From Puccinia triticina (Eukaryota; Basidiomycota; Pucciniomycetes; Pucciniales; Pucciniaceae): DNA of 64,000 bases. Shown here one piece after another: positions 20,811-30,595 of the stretch. Every line of letters starts with the position of its first letter. Within the stretch, counting starts at the first letter, position 1. The notes under the pieces were generated by a model. That model saw only the letters and a program-made list of their open reading frames with translations. It made no database searches and was not told where the DNA came from. The stretch is taken from contig NC_070565.1 of NCBI RefSeq assembly GCF_026914185.1, positions 1,612,001 through 1,676,000 of the forward strand, given 5' to 3'. The translations under genes were made by a program, and so were the position numbers.

Positions 20811-23794
20811 GGGTGGTGGTCTACGTCCGGATATTCATCCCCTCTCTGTCCAAAATTTGTTTACCTCTTTGACGTTTGACACGGAAGGATGCTGAATGGG
20901 TATGGTCGGCAGAGTGTGACGCTGCATTTCAGAAGCTCAAGCTCATAGTTGGCCAGGATATTGTCTTGGTTAAAATCCAATACGGACCGGAGGCTGGAAA
21001 GATCAAATTGGCGGTAGACTCTAGTTTTCACGCGGCGGGCGCGGTTCTGACTCAAGAAGATGCGAATGGGCTCGACCTACCAGCTCTTTACGAATCCCTT
21101 CTCTTTTCCGATGTTGAGTCGCGGTATTCCCAGCCCAAGCTCGAGTTGTGCGGCGTGGCGCGGATCCTCAAGAAGTTGCAGACTGTCCTCTGGGGGCAGC
21201 ACTTCGAGCTTCAAGTCGACGCACATTCACTCATTCAGATGATCAATTCCCCGAGTTTACCCAACGCTCCGATGACGCGTTGGGTGGCGTTCATCCAGCT
21301 CTTTTCTTTTGATATTGTGCATAGGCCTGGTAAATCGTTCACCATGCCCGATGGCTTGTCGCGGCGCCCTATGGAGGACGATGAATCCATCCCGGAGTCT
21401 GATTTCGATGAGGAGGATCCGCTTATCCGACCACGATATGTCCACGCGGCTGGTTCGCGAGAATACACGGGGTTTCAGGAGGGCTATTGGCGCGTAATGG
21501 AAAGTTTTTTAGCCACTCTTATGAAGCCAGCTGGGTTAAATGCTAAGGAGTTTCGCGCTCTAAAGCGCAGATCGTCGAAATTCTTTCTACAGTCTGGACG
21601 CCTCATGAAGAGAGGAAGCCCCCTGCCAAAGATTGTCGTAACCATTCCCGCAAAACAGGACGAGATCCTCAATCAGCTCCATGAAGGTCTGGGCCACCGA
21701 GGCACTACAGAAACTTATCGCCGCGTGGCAGAGCGCTTTTGGTGGCCTTCTCTCAAGCAGGCTGTCGCGAAATTGTGTCAGAGTTGCGACACATGTCAAA
21801 AGAGGGACCTCCGCAGGCCTCAAAAAGTTCATTATCCGACTGGAGAGTCCACGGGCTTTGGTCGCGTCTCGATGGACGCGGTTCATTTGAAAGCTAGTGG
21901 CGCAAAATATCTCATTGTCACACGGGACGACTTCTCTGGCTGGGTAGAAGCCAAAATTCTCAATAATTTGACTGCAGAGGCCGTGGCTACATTCCTGCAA
22001 GAACATTGGACGATGCGCTACGGCCTAGCACAATCATATTCGACTGACGGTGGATCGGAATTCGGCGGCGCGTTGGCCAACACGTTGCGGGCACTTCCCG
22101 GGCACCATCGTGTGACTACTCCTTACTACCCTGAGGGTCAGGGTATGGTTGAGCGCGGGCATGGGCCACTCAAAGCCGCTTTGGTGAAACTGGCTGGCGA
22201 GAGCGGCAAGAACTGCCGGAAATTTCTCCCCTTGGTGCTCTTTGCGGATAGAATCTTGACCAAACGGACCACCGGCTATTCCCCATTCGAGCTGGTTTTC
22301 GGCCAACGGGCCGTTCTTCCCTTAGATTTAGAGATGGAATCTTTCCTAGGCGTTGATTGGGAGTCCGTGACGAATACGACTGATCTGCTGGTGGCGTGTT
22401 CCCTTCAATTGGAGCGCAGCGATGTGGTATGCTGTATGGTTACCCATCTAGCCCATTTCAAAATATCCTTTTTTTCTCATATGTACACTCTCAAATCAAC
22501 CAATATGGCGACACCACGGGATTCTCCGGCCAATACTACACAGGACACCATGGACAACACACCTTACACCCCTCTGGATCAGAAGATACAACCCCTTCAA
22601 GACACCATCATTCAGTTACATACACACAAAACACCATACTCAGGTCATGTAATCCGTTACATGAACCACACTTACCCAGGACATGTAATCCGTTACATGG
22701 ACCACCCTGACAGCTTGTCTAAACCTTTACATATACTTTACCTCATCAGCTGCACTCATTTCATTGTGTTTTGCACATGTCATGCAGTGTCATGCAGTGT
22801 CATGCAGTGTTATGCACACTTGATGCAGGCTTATGCAGTCTGACAGTTGACAGATGAAATCATGCAGGTGTCAAGATAGCAAAAACCCCTCATGCAGCTT
22901 GCAGATGACATCAGTTGACAGGCCAGGCCAGCTAAAATATCTCACCTCCTATTTCTCACTAGCTAAATTCCCTCATATGACATCATGACCTCATGTGACC
23001 TGTCAACCACCAGCCAAAATACCTCATTGTAGCTTTCAGGGCAGCTGAAACCCCTCATTCTCTTGTTCCCCTGGAGCTAAAATGTCTCACTCTTTTCTAT
23101 TTAAGGAGGCTCTACTCCCCCCAGTTGTAATTTCTCTCAGCAAACTACTTGCACTCAGCTTACCCCATAACAGTACAATACTTGCTCACTCTACAGTATT
23201 AGCCCCACTCTATATTGTGGTTTTACACCCTTACATACAAATTACAACCTCATTACAACACTTACACATCAGCTACATTACCATAACCCTTAAGCCACCT
23301 GCTCAAAGTAGGCTATCTTTTGATACACCTCCACTATCACTACATAAACCTTCCAATCGTAGATTGGGGGGCTTGTTTTAGTGTCTAGTGACCCAGGAAA
23401 GGCAGAGGTAACCTCATTCATCCCTTTCCGCACTCAGCAAAAGGTTCTCAGGAACACTTTTGAGCTTTACAGCGAGGAAACATGTGGCGAGGCGTACCAG
23501 AAGATGATGGAATTGAGAGGCAAGTCAGTCCGGTACTGGGAGGAAAGGCGCGCGGGTCAGCAGCGGGAACCTCTCAAGATGGGCGAGCTAGTTTTGGCGT
23601 ACAATTGATCTCTCGAGGTCCAGTGGGGTCAACTTTTCGCGCATAGGTGGAACGGTCCCTATCGCGTTGTGAAACAGGTCCAGGGCGGATCCTATGTCCT
23701 GGCAGAGTTAGATGGCACCGAGCTCAAACGGCGATTTTCGGCGGATCAGGTGAAGCGCTACTTTCCACGTGGAGGCACTGGAGAACAAAAGTAA
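20811..23794 (+). pseudogene. pol: Element B RNase H and integrase, interrupted by a solo LTR
   Basis: The frame resumes at 20807 and has a TGA at 20870-20872. RNase H is at about 20990-21350 (LAVDSSFHAAGAVL; ending HRPGKSFTMPDGLSRRP). The integrase zinc region is HEGLGHRG..CDTCQKR. The DDE core comprises VSMDAVHLK, STDGGSEFGG and PYYPEGQGMVERG. At 22423 a 1049-bp solo LTR interrupts the gene; the reading frame resumes at 23476. A TGA at 23606-23608 and the C-terminal region (FAHRWNGPYRVVKQVQGGS) follow. The normal stop TAA (23792-23794) lies inside the loop of repeat R4. Confidence 0.87.
22423..23471 (+). repeat. Solo LTR inserted in element B integrase
   Basis: The ends are TGTGGTATGC and GCTTTACA, with the 4-bp duplication GCGA on both sides (22419-22422, 23472-23475). 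Removing it restores a continuous integrase frame. It contains two copies of the palindrome CATGTAATCCGTTACATG (22646-22663 and 22682-22699), short CATGCAGTGT repeats, and a TATA-like CTATTTAAGG box near 23098. No internal coding region is present, so it is a solo LTR of another family. Confidence 0.85.
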
Positions 23795-23818
23795 GTTCTC
23801 TCCAGTTGTGCACCTCCG
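23770..23818 (+). repeat. Structured repeat R4 of element B, overlapping the pol stop codon
   Basis: The outer stem is TGGAGG/CCTCCG and the inner 7-bp stem is CTGGAGA/TCTCCAG, with an AAAGTAAGTT apex. The TAA stop of pol lies in the apical GTAAG. The tail (GATGCTCTTG..CTTGTGAGCA) is related to that of R2 and R3. Confidence 0.75.
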
Positions 23819-23991
23819 GGCTAGATGCTCTTGTTTGTCAAAACCCTACTTTATGCCACTCTTGTGAGCACTGCGGCGGCCTTTGGTTCTTTTGTTTCCT
23901 CGCTTTCTGGACCTCCTAGACGCGGATTTCAGTTCAATTTTCGGCGACAGGCGCGCAGCAGTCTAGGGACAGACTGCATTTGGGGAGGAGA

Positions 23992-24762
23992 TGTGGTGAT
24001 CAATTTGGTACAGGCGTAGTCAGTTCTCAAAATGACACGGCGCGTGGAGGATCAACTCTCAAGCGCGCTATGGTGCGCAGGACTCTTTTCTTCTTATGGA
24101 GTGCTGTTTCCTTATTCTTTCTCTTTTCTTTCTTCTTGTTCTTTTTGTGTTTTGTTTCTTCCCTGCGCGTGTTGGATGGTTTTGGTTAAGCGGTGGGTTG
24201 GTTTTGTCTGAGTTTTGTTTGGTTTTGGTCTTGTTCTTTTGTTTGTTCTTTCTTTTTTTCTGTTGAGTTTGTGGCGCGCGTGGGTGTATGATGAAGGTCC
24301 CGCTGCGTGATGCGCCCGGAGTCTAAGCTCTGTTTGAACTTAGACGATGGGACGGCATGGGAGACACTCTGAACCAGTTTTTTTTTCCATCAGAATTCAA
24401 TTGATCATTGGTATTCATCACTTTCCCAAGCATTCTGAGCTTTATCTGTCCCGACGATCTGGGATACTTTCTTATCACGCACGTGGCGTTCTCTGTCAAT
24501 CCCCCTCACTCTGATCCCGCCTTCCGGCGCCCCTCGACGATCTCCTCTTCCCGAATCTTCCTCATCCGTCTCAGTTTCTTTCCTCTCCCCCTTCAATAAA
24601 TACAACCCCGCCGACCCGCGCTCAACGCCGTCGTAAATCAAAACCTCTCATACCTCATCGCTCTCAGATCCTCACCTCTTCTTGCAACCGTCCCCAGAGG
24701 GCATTCCCCCAAACTTTTCCCCTCCAACAACTGCCGCCGCCTGCCACGGACGGAGTTCCACA
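23992..24762 (+). repeat. 3' LTR of element B
   Basis: This is a 771-bp copy of 15697-16467 with a single visible difference, a CpG transition near 24033. Confidence 0.93.
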
Positions 24763-25935
24763 CCGCCGGTTTCCGGTTCGGAGTTGCTTATGTCAATGTC
24801 CGCAAGGTTCTCGGCTGGAGCGGCTTCTACTTCAGCTACCAAGTATACAAAAAATTTTGTTTTAGTAAAAAAAAGGTTTTCTGCGAGTTTTTTCCGCAAA
24901 AGAGCGTTACTTACGCGTGTCTCTGGGGTGACGGATAGTACCCGCAATGTAGTTTGCCTTAGAAGCCGGCACTAGTTACAAGGATGCGGCTTATTAGCTC
25001 TATAGAGGTTTAGCTACGAGATAAAAGAAAGATAGAGCTTACTGGTTGGTTTCTTTAGTGGGGCGTCTATCTCGGGTTTCGGCGCGGTAGAGGTCGACAA
25101 GTTCCTCTTGGACCGCGTCTTTCGAACCGCTGTAGATAGAAAGGAAACAATCATTATTTGAGCTTGTCAACAATATGTTAGAAAGAGTAACACACTCTCT
25201 CTTTCTCGCCGAGCCTGCGCTTTCCGGGCGTAGTGTTCGCGTAAGAAAAGTTGAAATCGGATTTGGGCTTCTAGGCTCGCTTTCTGTTCGCGCTCGATTT
25301 TATCGGTGGCGATTTTGAGTTGCTCTTCGTAAGAAAGAAGCTCCCACGCGGTAGGGACGTAGTTTCGGGCTCGTTCTTCTTTTTTATCCTTAAGGTAACA
25401 AAGGTAATATTCAATCAGCTCGGCGTTTTTCTGTAGCTCCACTGAAAAAAACAAAACAAGAAAAAGTAAACGTCAGAAAAGTTCGAGGTTTTCCTGAGGT
25501 CAAGTTTTTTATGCAGAAGGATTGTGGCTTCTGAAGATACGCGCGAAAAGGCGGTTTCGGTGGCGCTATGGAGAGCGCGGGGTTAGTTTGCGCGAGGTAG
25601 CGCAGGAGGTACGCTACAGAGAGCAGATAAAGAGCGCGTAAGTGCGCAGGATGTGCTGCGCTAAGTAGCGGCTTTTTAGTTCGAGCTAGGTAGCGTGGGT
25701 GGTGCGCTGTGAGGAGCGGGTAATGCGCTATAGAAAGCGGGTAGGAAGCTGAGTTAAACTTAATATGTTAAATTTAACAGAGATAAGTATCTTGCCGCGC
25801 TCGGAGCGCAGGGGTTCAACCTGATGGTTACGTTAGCTTTAAATAAGCTTAAGTTAGGGTTTGGTTCGGTTTATTTCGTTGGATAAACGAAAAAAACTAT
25901 GTAGATTATGGGGTTATGGGTTAAAAATGGGTTAT

Positions 25936-25953
25936 TTCCCGGCCAGACCCCCA
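25936..25953 (-). promoter_or_regulatory. Primer-binding site of element A
   Basis: On the minus strand, two bases after the 5' LTR, TGGGGGTCTGGCCGGGAA is complementary to a tRNA 3' end with CCA. The same 18 nt occur in element F. The implied discriminator base C suits tRNA-Pro, which is a tentative inference. Confidence 0.75.
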
Positions 25954-25955
25954 AT

Positions 25956-27048
25956 TGTCAGGCTCGGTGATGCCAAGAGCACAAGTGCTCTTCTAGCTAC
26001 GCCGGCGACAGAGCACGGTACAGTAGCGCGCGCAGCAAAAGCGCGGTAAAAAGTGCGAAATAGCTTAGAAAGCTATTTCTAATGAACCAAAAAATAGGTT
26101 TAACGGAGGGGCCAGGGGCGCCTGGGGTGTTTTAGTGCCCTCCGCAGTTCTTACAGGGCCTGCGCACGAAATGCGCAGGGGTTTTTGTGACCTGTGGCGT
26201 CTGGGGCCCTTGAAAAGGGGGTGATTGCGCGATGGTTCGCTCCCAGGATACTGATAGGGATATAGATCCCGGTAGAAAGACAAAAAAACGCAAACTTACT
26301 TTTTAAGGTATGTTTGCGGGAAAAAAAGACTGTTGATTCCTTAAGAAACCGTAATCAGAGCTGGGTCAGAAGGCGCGCTGGTCGGATAGGACGAGAGCGG
26401 GTCTGGCGAAGCGGCGAGTCGGTTATGAAGGTATCTGAGGGGCCTTCCTTTGCCCGAAGGCCCTCGATTATATATTCGAGCTACAACCGGTAGGGTTGTA
26501 GCTCTTATTGCAAATACTTCCTCGGTTTCTTGGCCGGAGGAAGTAGTGCTTCTTTCAAGGGTGACGGGAGTGAAGGGGGATTCTACTAGTCCCTTCGCTC
26601 CCGTTCACTTTATTTGTTATTCGATCCTTTAGCTATTCCTCGGCTCAAGGAATAGCGTGGTTCGTGTTCCATCATCGGCCGGGGGAGGAGGAGTAGTATA
26701 ATTCTGTTTCTCTCTTCCCCGACCAAAATGCTTCTATTTCTTGTAGAGACTACTCTCTGTTTAGTAGTTTCTTGAGAGTTTCTGACGACCCGTTCTCTTG
26801 GCTTGAGAACGGGTTTGAACTAATATTTTTTCTCCTGCCGATTCTTTGGCCGGAGCTTTATTTTCCATACTCGTCTAAGGGATCTTTTTTATCATTATGT
26901 GCGCGGCGCTCCGCGCCGCAGCTAGGTCTTTTTACAAGAAAGAAGTCTATTTCGTACGCGGCGCTCTGCGCCGCTATTATTACATACAATTTTTGTACTG
27001 CTACAATAGTTAGCCGGGCTCTAACTTATTATAGTAGCCCGGCTGACA
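25956..27048 (-). repeat. 5' LTR of element A
   Basis: A 1093-bp partner of 8629-9721 with about a dozen differences. The same hairpin chain is present (about 26435-27048). Confidence 0.92.
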
Positions 27049-29027
27049 GGGCGGGGCAAGAGAAACATAACAATTCAAGAAAACAGATAGGGAAAAAAAA
27101 AATTACTTAAACTAATTCTGATGGCACCACATTTGTTGGATTTTTTTTATCTTGAACTTGATGAACTTCGGGGTGTTTGCGGCCGCGTCAATGACATCTT
27201 GACAGTTGGAAAAATATCCACCTAGCTTGACCAAGTTACGCAGCCACATTTAACTGCTGATACATTTTTCAATAGTTCAGACTGCCAGCCCTGATTGCCC
27301 AGAAGCACAAAATCAAGCAGCGGCTGAAAATTTTTGCTCAACTCTGGCAGAACTGTCTTCACAAGCAAGATAATCTCTTACCAGAGAACCCATGAATGGG
27401 AAATCTTTGCTGTGCACCTGAAAGAGATATAGACACATTATAAATTGCCCAACTGAGAATTATAAGTGAAAATGAGACGGCTTATCTTCCACCAGACAAA
27501 ATACCTAATTGAACAGTGGGTTGTAAACGCGCAGCCAGCATATTCATACCCAAAAGCGCAGCGGCTGACATTGTAGCGGTTTAAAAGGGCAAAAGCGGCA
27601 TATCAAGCGCAAAAGCGGCTGATTTAGCACTTGCCGTTTTGCTGCGGTTTTTTTGTAGTTGAAACGGTGTTTTTTCCACCGCGCTAACACTAAATGGCTT
27701 GGAAAAAAAGCGGTGAAACACTACTTTCAACAGTAGTGAAGCAGTGTTCCCATTGCACCACCTCTTTTGGGGCTGGCCGCGTAGCGGTGTGGTGATTTAT
27801 ATTGGCAAGTGTGGTAGAATGTCCACTCAGCAATAGCGCGGGAGGGAATGCACAAACAGCTGAGCTCAGATTGCATTCAGTGACATAAAAACTGAGGATG
27901 ATGCCAGGAAAGCGCAATAGGAAAAGCTTACAGAAATTCACATGCACACGGAATTCACAGATTGGATGTTATGCAGATTGCGGACCATGGGATTTTGATT
28001 GGGTGGCGGACCAAATGTGGGCACTGATAGCAGCGGCGCGTCAGCGGGTGAGCTAGGGTAGCTGAAGCAGAGGCGCTGGTGAGAGACCAACTGACGGGGG
28101 CTAGGCAGAGGACATGGCAGGTCAAGCGTTGAAGAGTAGCAAAGCCTGGGAATGTGATGTGCGGAAGCCGGGCAGGGATGATGGACTAGTGCGGAAAAGT
28201 GTTAAACTGCAAGATTGGGTGGGAACAGAGACGCGCGTGAAGGGAAGGAAGGGGGTGGAGGCTCACAGTTTCTCTTCTATTTTTCCTTTTCATCATCTCA
28301 ATTCTACTCATCATTGTACTTACAACTTACAGACGTACTAGGGCCCGTTTGGCTGCCGCATTATATGTCATAAATGTTCAAATTTATGAAGCGCGACCCC
28401 TGGGAGTTTCAAAGTTTTGGTGGCAACGGGGGGCGAACTTTGGGTTGCGGCGTCATAAATTCAACCATTTATGATGTATAATGCGGCATTCAAAAGGGGC
28501 CCAGATTATTAGGAGAGCTTTATGTGACCCTTACTCTGCTTCCTTGTTTGATTGCTATTGCTGAATTGTGCTTTCAGAGTGCGGAGCTTCATAACTTGCG
28601 GGTTATTACGCTATAAATCAGGCTCATTGTGGAGTGCTGAAGGCCAGCGGAAAGTAGCAGTGCAGAGCCAAGACATCAATAATCACTCAGTCTGGAAAAA
28701 AATAATCTTGAAGAAGGCAGAAGTGTACATTTATACTCACTACCCACTCTTCATTCTCACAGCAGTTCCCCACTCATTTTTCTGGGGACAAGACGGGTGA
28801 GTGGATTTCATGGCAGGTGTGCCGGTTTGTGTGTATAGCCCTGGTACTGATTAGTCTGATGGCCTGGAGGGGATTCATTTCCAAGTGCCATGCCTGTTTG
28901 CAAGTATGAAAGTTCAGTGTCAAAAATATGGAAGTTTGGTAGGAGTCACACTTTGGGTGTTTCAGGCGCCTGGGGTGGAAAATCTGGGTTTTAATTTTTT
29001 TTGGCAAGATTGGCTTGTCAGGGCCTC
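27049..29027. repeat. Repeat family X, copy 2, right part
   Basis: This continues the match to X copy 1 (from about 830). It lacks the solo LTR of copy 1 but has about 1 kb of additional sequence (27789-28765) that includes a MITE at 28341-28502. No gene is recognised in it. Confidence 0.7.
28341..28502. repeat. MITE with GGGCCC ends (162 bp)
   Basis: The ends are GGGCCCGTTTGGCTGCCGC and the imperfect complement GCGGCATTCAAAAGGGGCCC, followed inward by paired ATTATA..CATAAAT blocks. It has no coding capacity and no certain target duplication. The GGGCCCGTTTGG end is similar to that of the palindrome at 2709-3095. Confidence 0.65.
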
Positions 29028-29684
29028 CATTACCTTCCACGTTTCCATTTTGAGAAGAGGCTGTTTCAATCTCTGGCACAGTTTGGCAGCACTCCCTTAA
29101 GGAGTAGCATTGCTAGTGGATGTTAGCTCCCACATTCAAGTCCACATAACCTTGATTATCATATCTAAGTTCTTTTATCTTTCCTCTCTTGCTGTTTTTA
29201 GTTTCTTTATCCCAAGAAATCCAAACAGTGCCCACCCATTTCTTTGTGTCCTGATGTCACTATAGTGACACAGGCTCACAAATTTCTTCTCAAGCCATAT
29301 GATGGAAATGTCTTCTTAAGCCATATGAAGGAAGTTCAATTTCTTGCATGTTAAAATCCCAATTCCAGGTCAACAAGAAAGTTTGGGATCTGTTTGAGGA
29401 TGTGAAAAAATAGTATAAAGATGGGGACAGCCTGGGCCATCCATGAAATAAAAGCTAGGGCAAACAAGGTGCATACACTCACCCATTAGATTGATTTCAA
29501 AGAGGCATTGAAGGAATTACAACCGGAAGCGAGCGAGGCGGAGGGGAAAGGGAAAAATTTGGCTTAGCCGATAGCAGACAATGAGTCCGAAAAGGACCGG
29601 ATTACTCACTCTCAGGGGCTTAAGTGCCTAAGCAGGGAGACTCAAGGTGGGGCTAAAGTGCCAACTTGAGGAACAGCTTTGGTC
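29028..29684. other. Intergenic, no supported gene
   Basis: No domain, RNA gene or element terminus is recognised. Element D was inserted at its right edge; the uninterrupted sequence would run from 29689 to 35524. Confidence 0.4.
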
Positions 29685-29689
29685 AGGAC

Positions 29690-30589
29690 TGAGAGAAAAC
29701 AGGATTGATTACGCTAACTAGAACCAGAACTTTTTAAAGATAAAAAAATAGTAAGTTAGAAAGGATAAGAAAATCAACAAGATAGTAGACAAGAAAGAGC
29801 ATACCGCGATGAGAAGAGGTTTTAGGTGGAACAAGAACAGAAAGACTGAAGAACAATAGGTCAAACAATGACAAGTAGTAAACACTATAAAAGGGAAAAA
29901 AGAAGGTCAATACGTTTCTTGAGGATGAGATTTCTGTCTTGAGATTGATTGTTTTCTCACCAAATTGGAAAGAACCAATTGATGAATTCGAGGGAAAGCG
30001 TCGGAGCAGCAAGGATGATTTGCGTTGAAGTTGCAGCTGATCCAAGAAGAAACCGATGTTGGTTTGAGTTGATGAGGAGCGAAGTGAGTGAGAGGAGATA
30101 GAGAAGAAGAGAGGGAAAGAAGCGAAGTTGGAGGGATATTCGGAGGAGAGGAATGTTGGCTGGATTTGAGCGAGAGCCAGGCGGCTTGAGGCGGAGAGAG
30201 ATAGTAGAGCGATGGAGTGATGACTGTGTTTGAGTGAGCCGCTGAGGAGGGAGCTTGAGATCGAGAAGACGCTGTCTTTTATAGCTGTGAGGTTGAGGGT
30301 TGAGTTGTGGTTGAGCTTCTTTGTGCGCATGAGCGACGGCTGACTTGTGGTTGTTGAGAGTAGTTTCAGGGAGACGTTTCAGGAACCATAGGCGGAATGA
30401 CTCGGAGCAGATTACGGAGTTGTTTCAGAGTTGTGAGACGGAAGAGACGAGAGAAGGAAGGGGAAGAGAGATCAAGTATGAGATGGGAAAGGGAGAGACT
30501 GGGAGCGGACAAGCATTGTGCGCGACAGAGCGGAAAATCATGCGCGACGGGGCGGGAATCCCAGCTGCCAAGTTGGGCAAATTCCAACA
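29690..30589 (-). repeat. 3' LTR of element D
   Basis: In plus orientation it starts TGAGAGAAAACAGG and ends AATTCCAACA. A minus frame of about 198 codons inside it is not a gene; it is present in both LTRs. Confidence 0.92.
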
Positions 30590-30595
30590 CCCCCC

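Larger units (their letters stand above)
15697..24762 (+). mobile_element. Ty3/Gypsy element B, nested in element A, defective
   Basis: Two 771-bp LTRs (TGTGG...CCACA) differ at one base I can see (GACGCGG against GACACGG). The target duplication CCGC is at 15693-15696 and 24763-24766. Order: LTR, PBS to tRNA-Tyr, gag, protease, RT, RNase H, integrase, purine tract (TTTGGGGAGGAGA, 23979-23991), LTR. The coding region has in-frame TGA codons at 17158, 20870 and 23606, a one-base shift near 20807, and a solo LTR in integrase. Four copies of a structured repeat lie at 16621, 19224, 19458 and 23770. Confidence 0.94.
15062..25441 (-). pseudogene. Element A ORF1: five-exon protein of unknown function, split by element B
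   Basis: Five exons on the minus strand fit one another: 25441-25196, 25129-25043, 24971-24915, 24826 to about 24767, and 15630-15062. Every junction has GT..AG ends and every intron is phase 1. The first exon follows a pyrimidine tract and CAG; the start codon would be split A|TG by an upstream leader intron. Conserved with element F: exon 1 (ELIEYYL, PTAWELLSYEEQL), the AALREAQETQKAAQ helix and a GWNPW motif. An in-frame TGA lies at 15257-15259. Element B is inserted next to the donor of the fourth intron. Function unknown. Confidence 0.65.
8629..27048 (-). mobile_element. Ty3/Gypsy element A, full length but defective, interrupted by element B
   Basis: The element is flanked by 1093-bp LTRs (8629-9721 and 25956-27048) of roughly 98.8% identity by eye, with a GGGCG target duplication. 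It is transcribed on the minus strand: 5' LTR on the right, PBS at 25936-25953, spliced ORF1 (25441 to 15062), ORF2 gag-pol (15041 to 9763), 3' LTR on the left. It is inactivated by a TGA in ORF1, a TAA in gag, a frameshift between protease and RT, an Asp-to-Asn change in integrase, and the nested plus-strand element B at 15697-24762. Confidence 0.95.

Noticed and set aside
29734..30330. 198-codon minus frame, repeated at 34663-35259
   Set aside because: It lies wholly inside the LTRs of element D and has no known domain.
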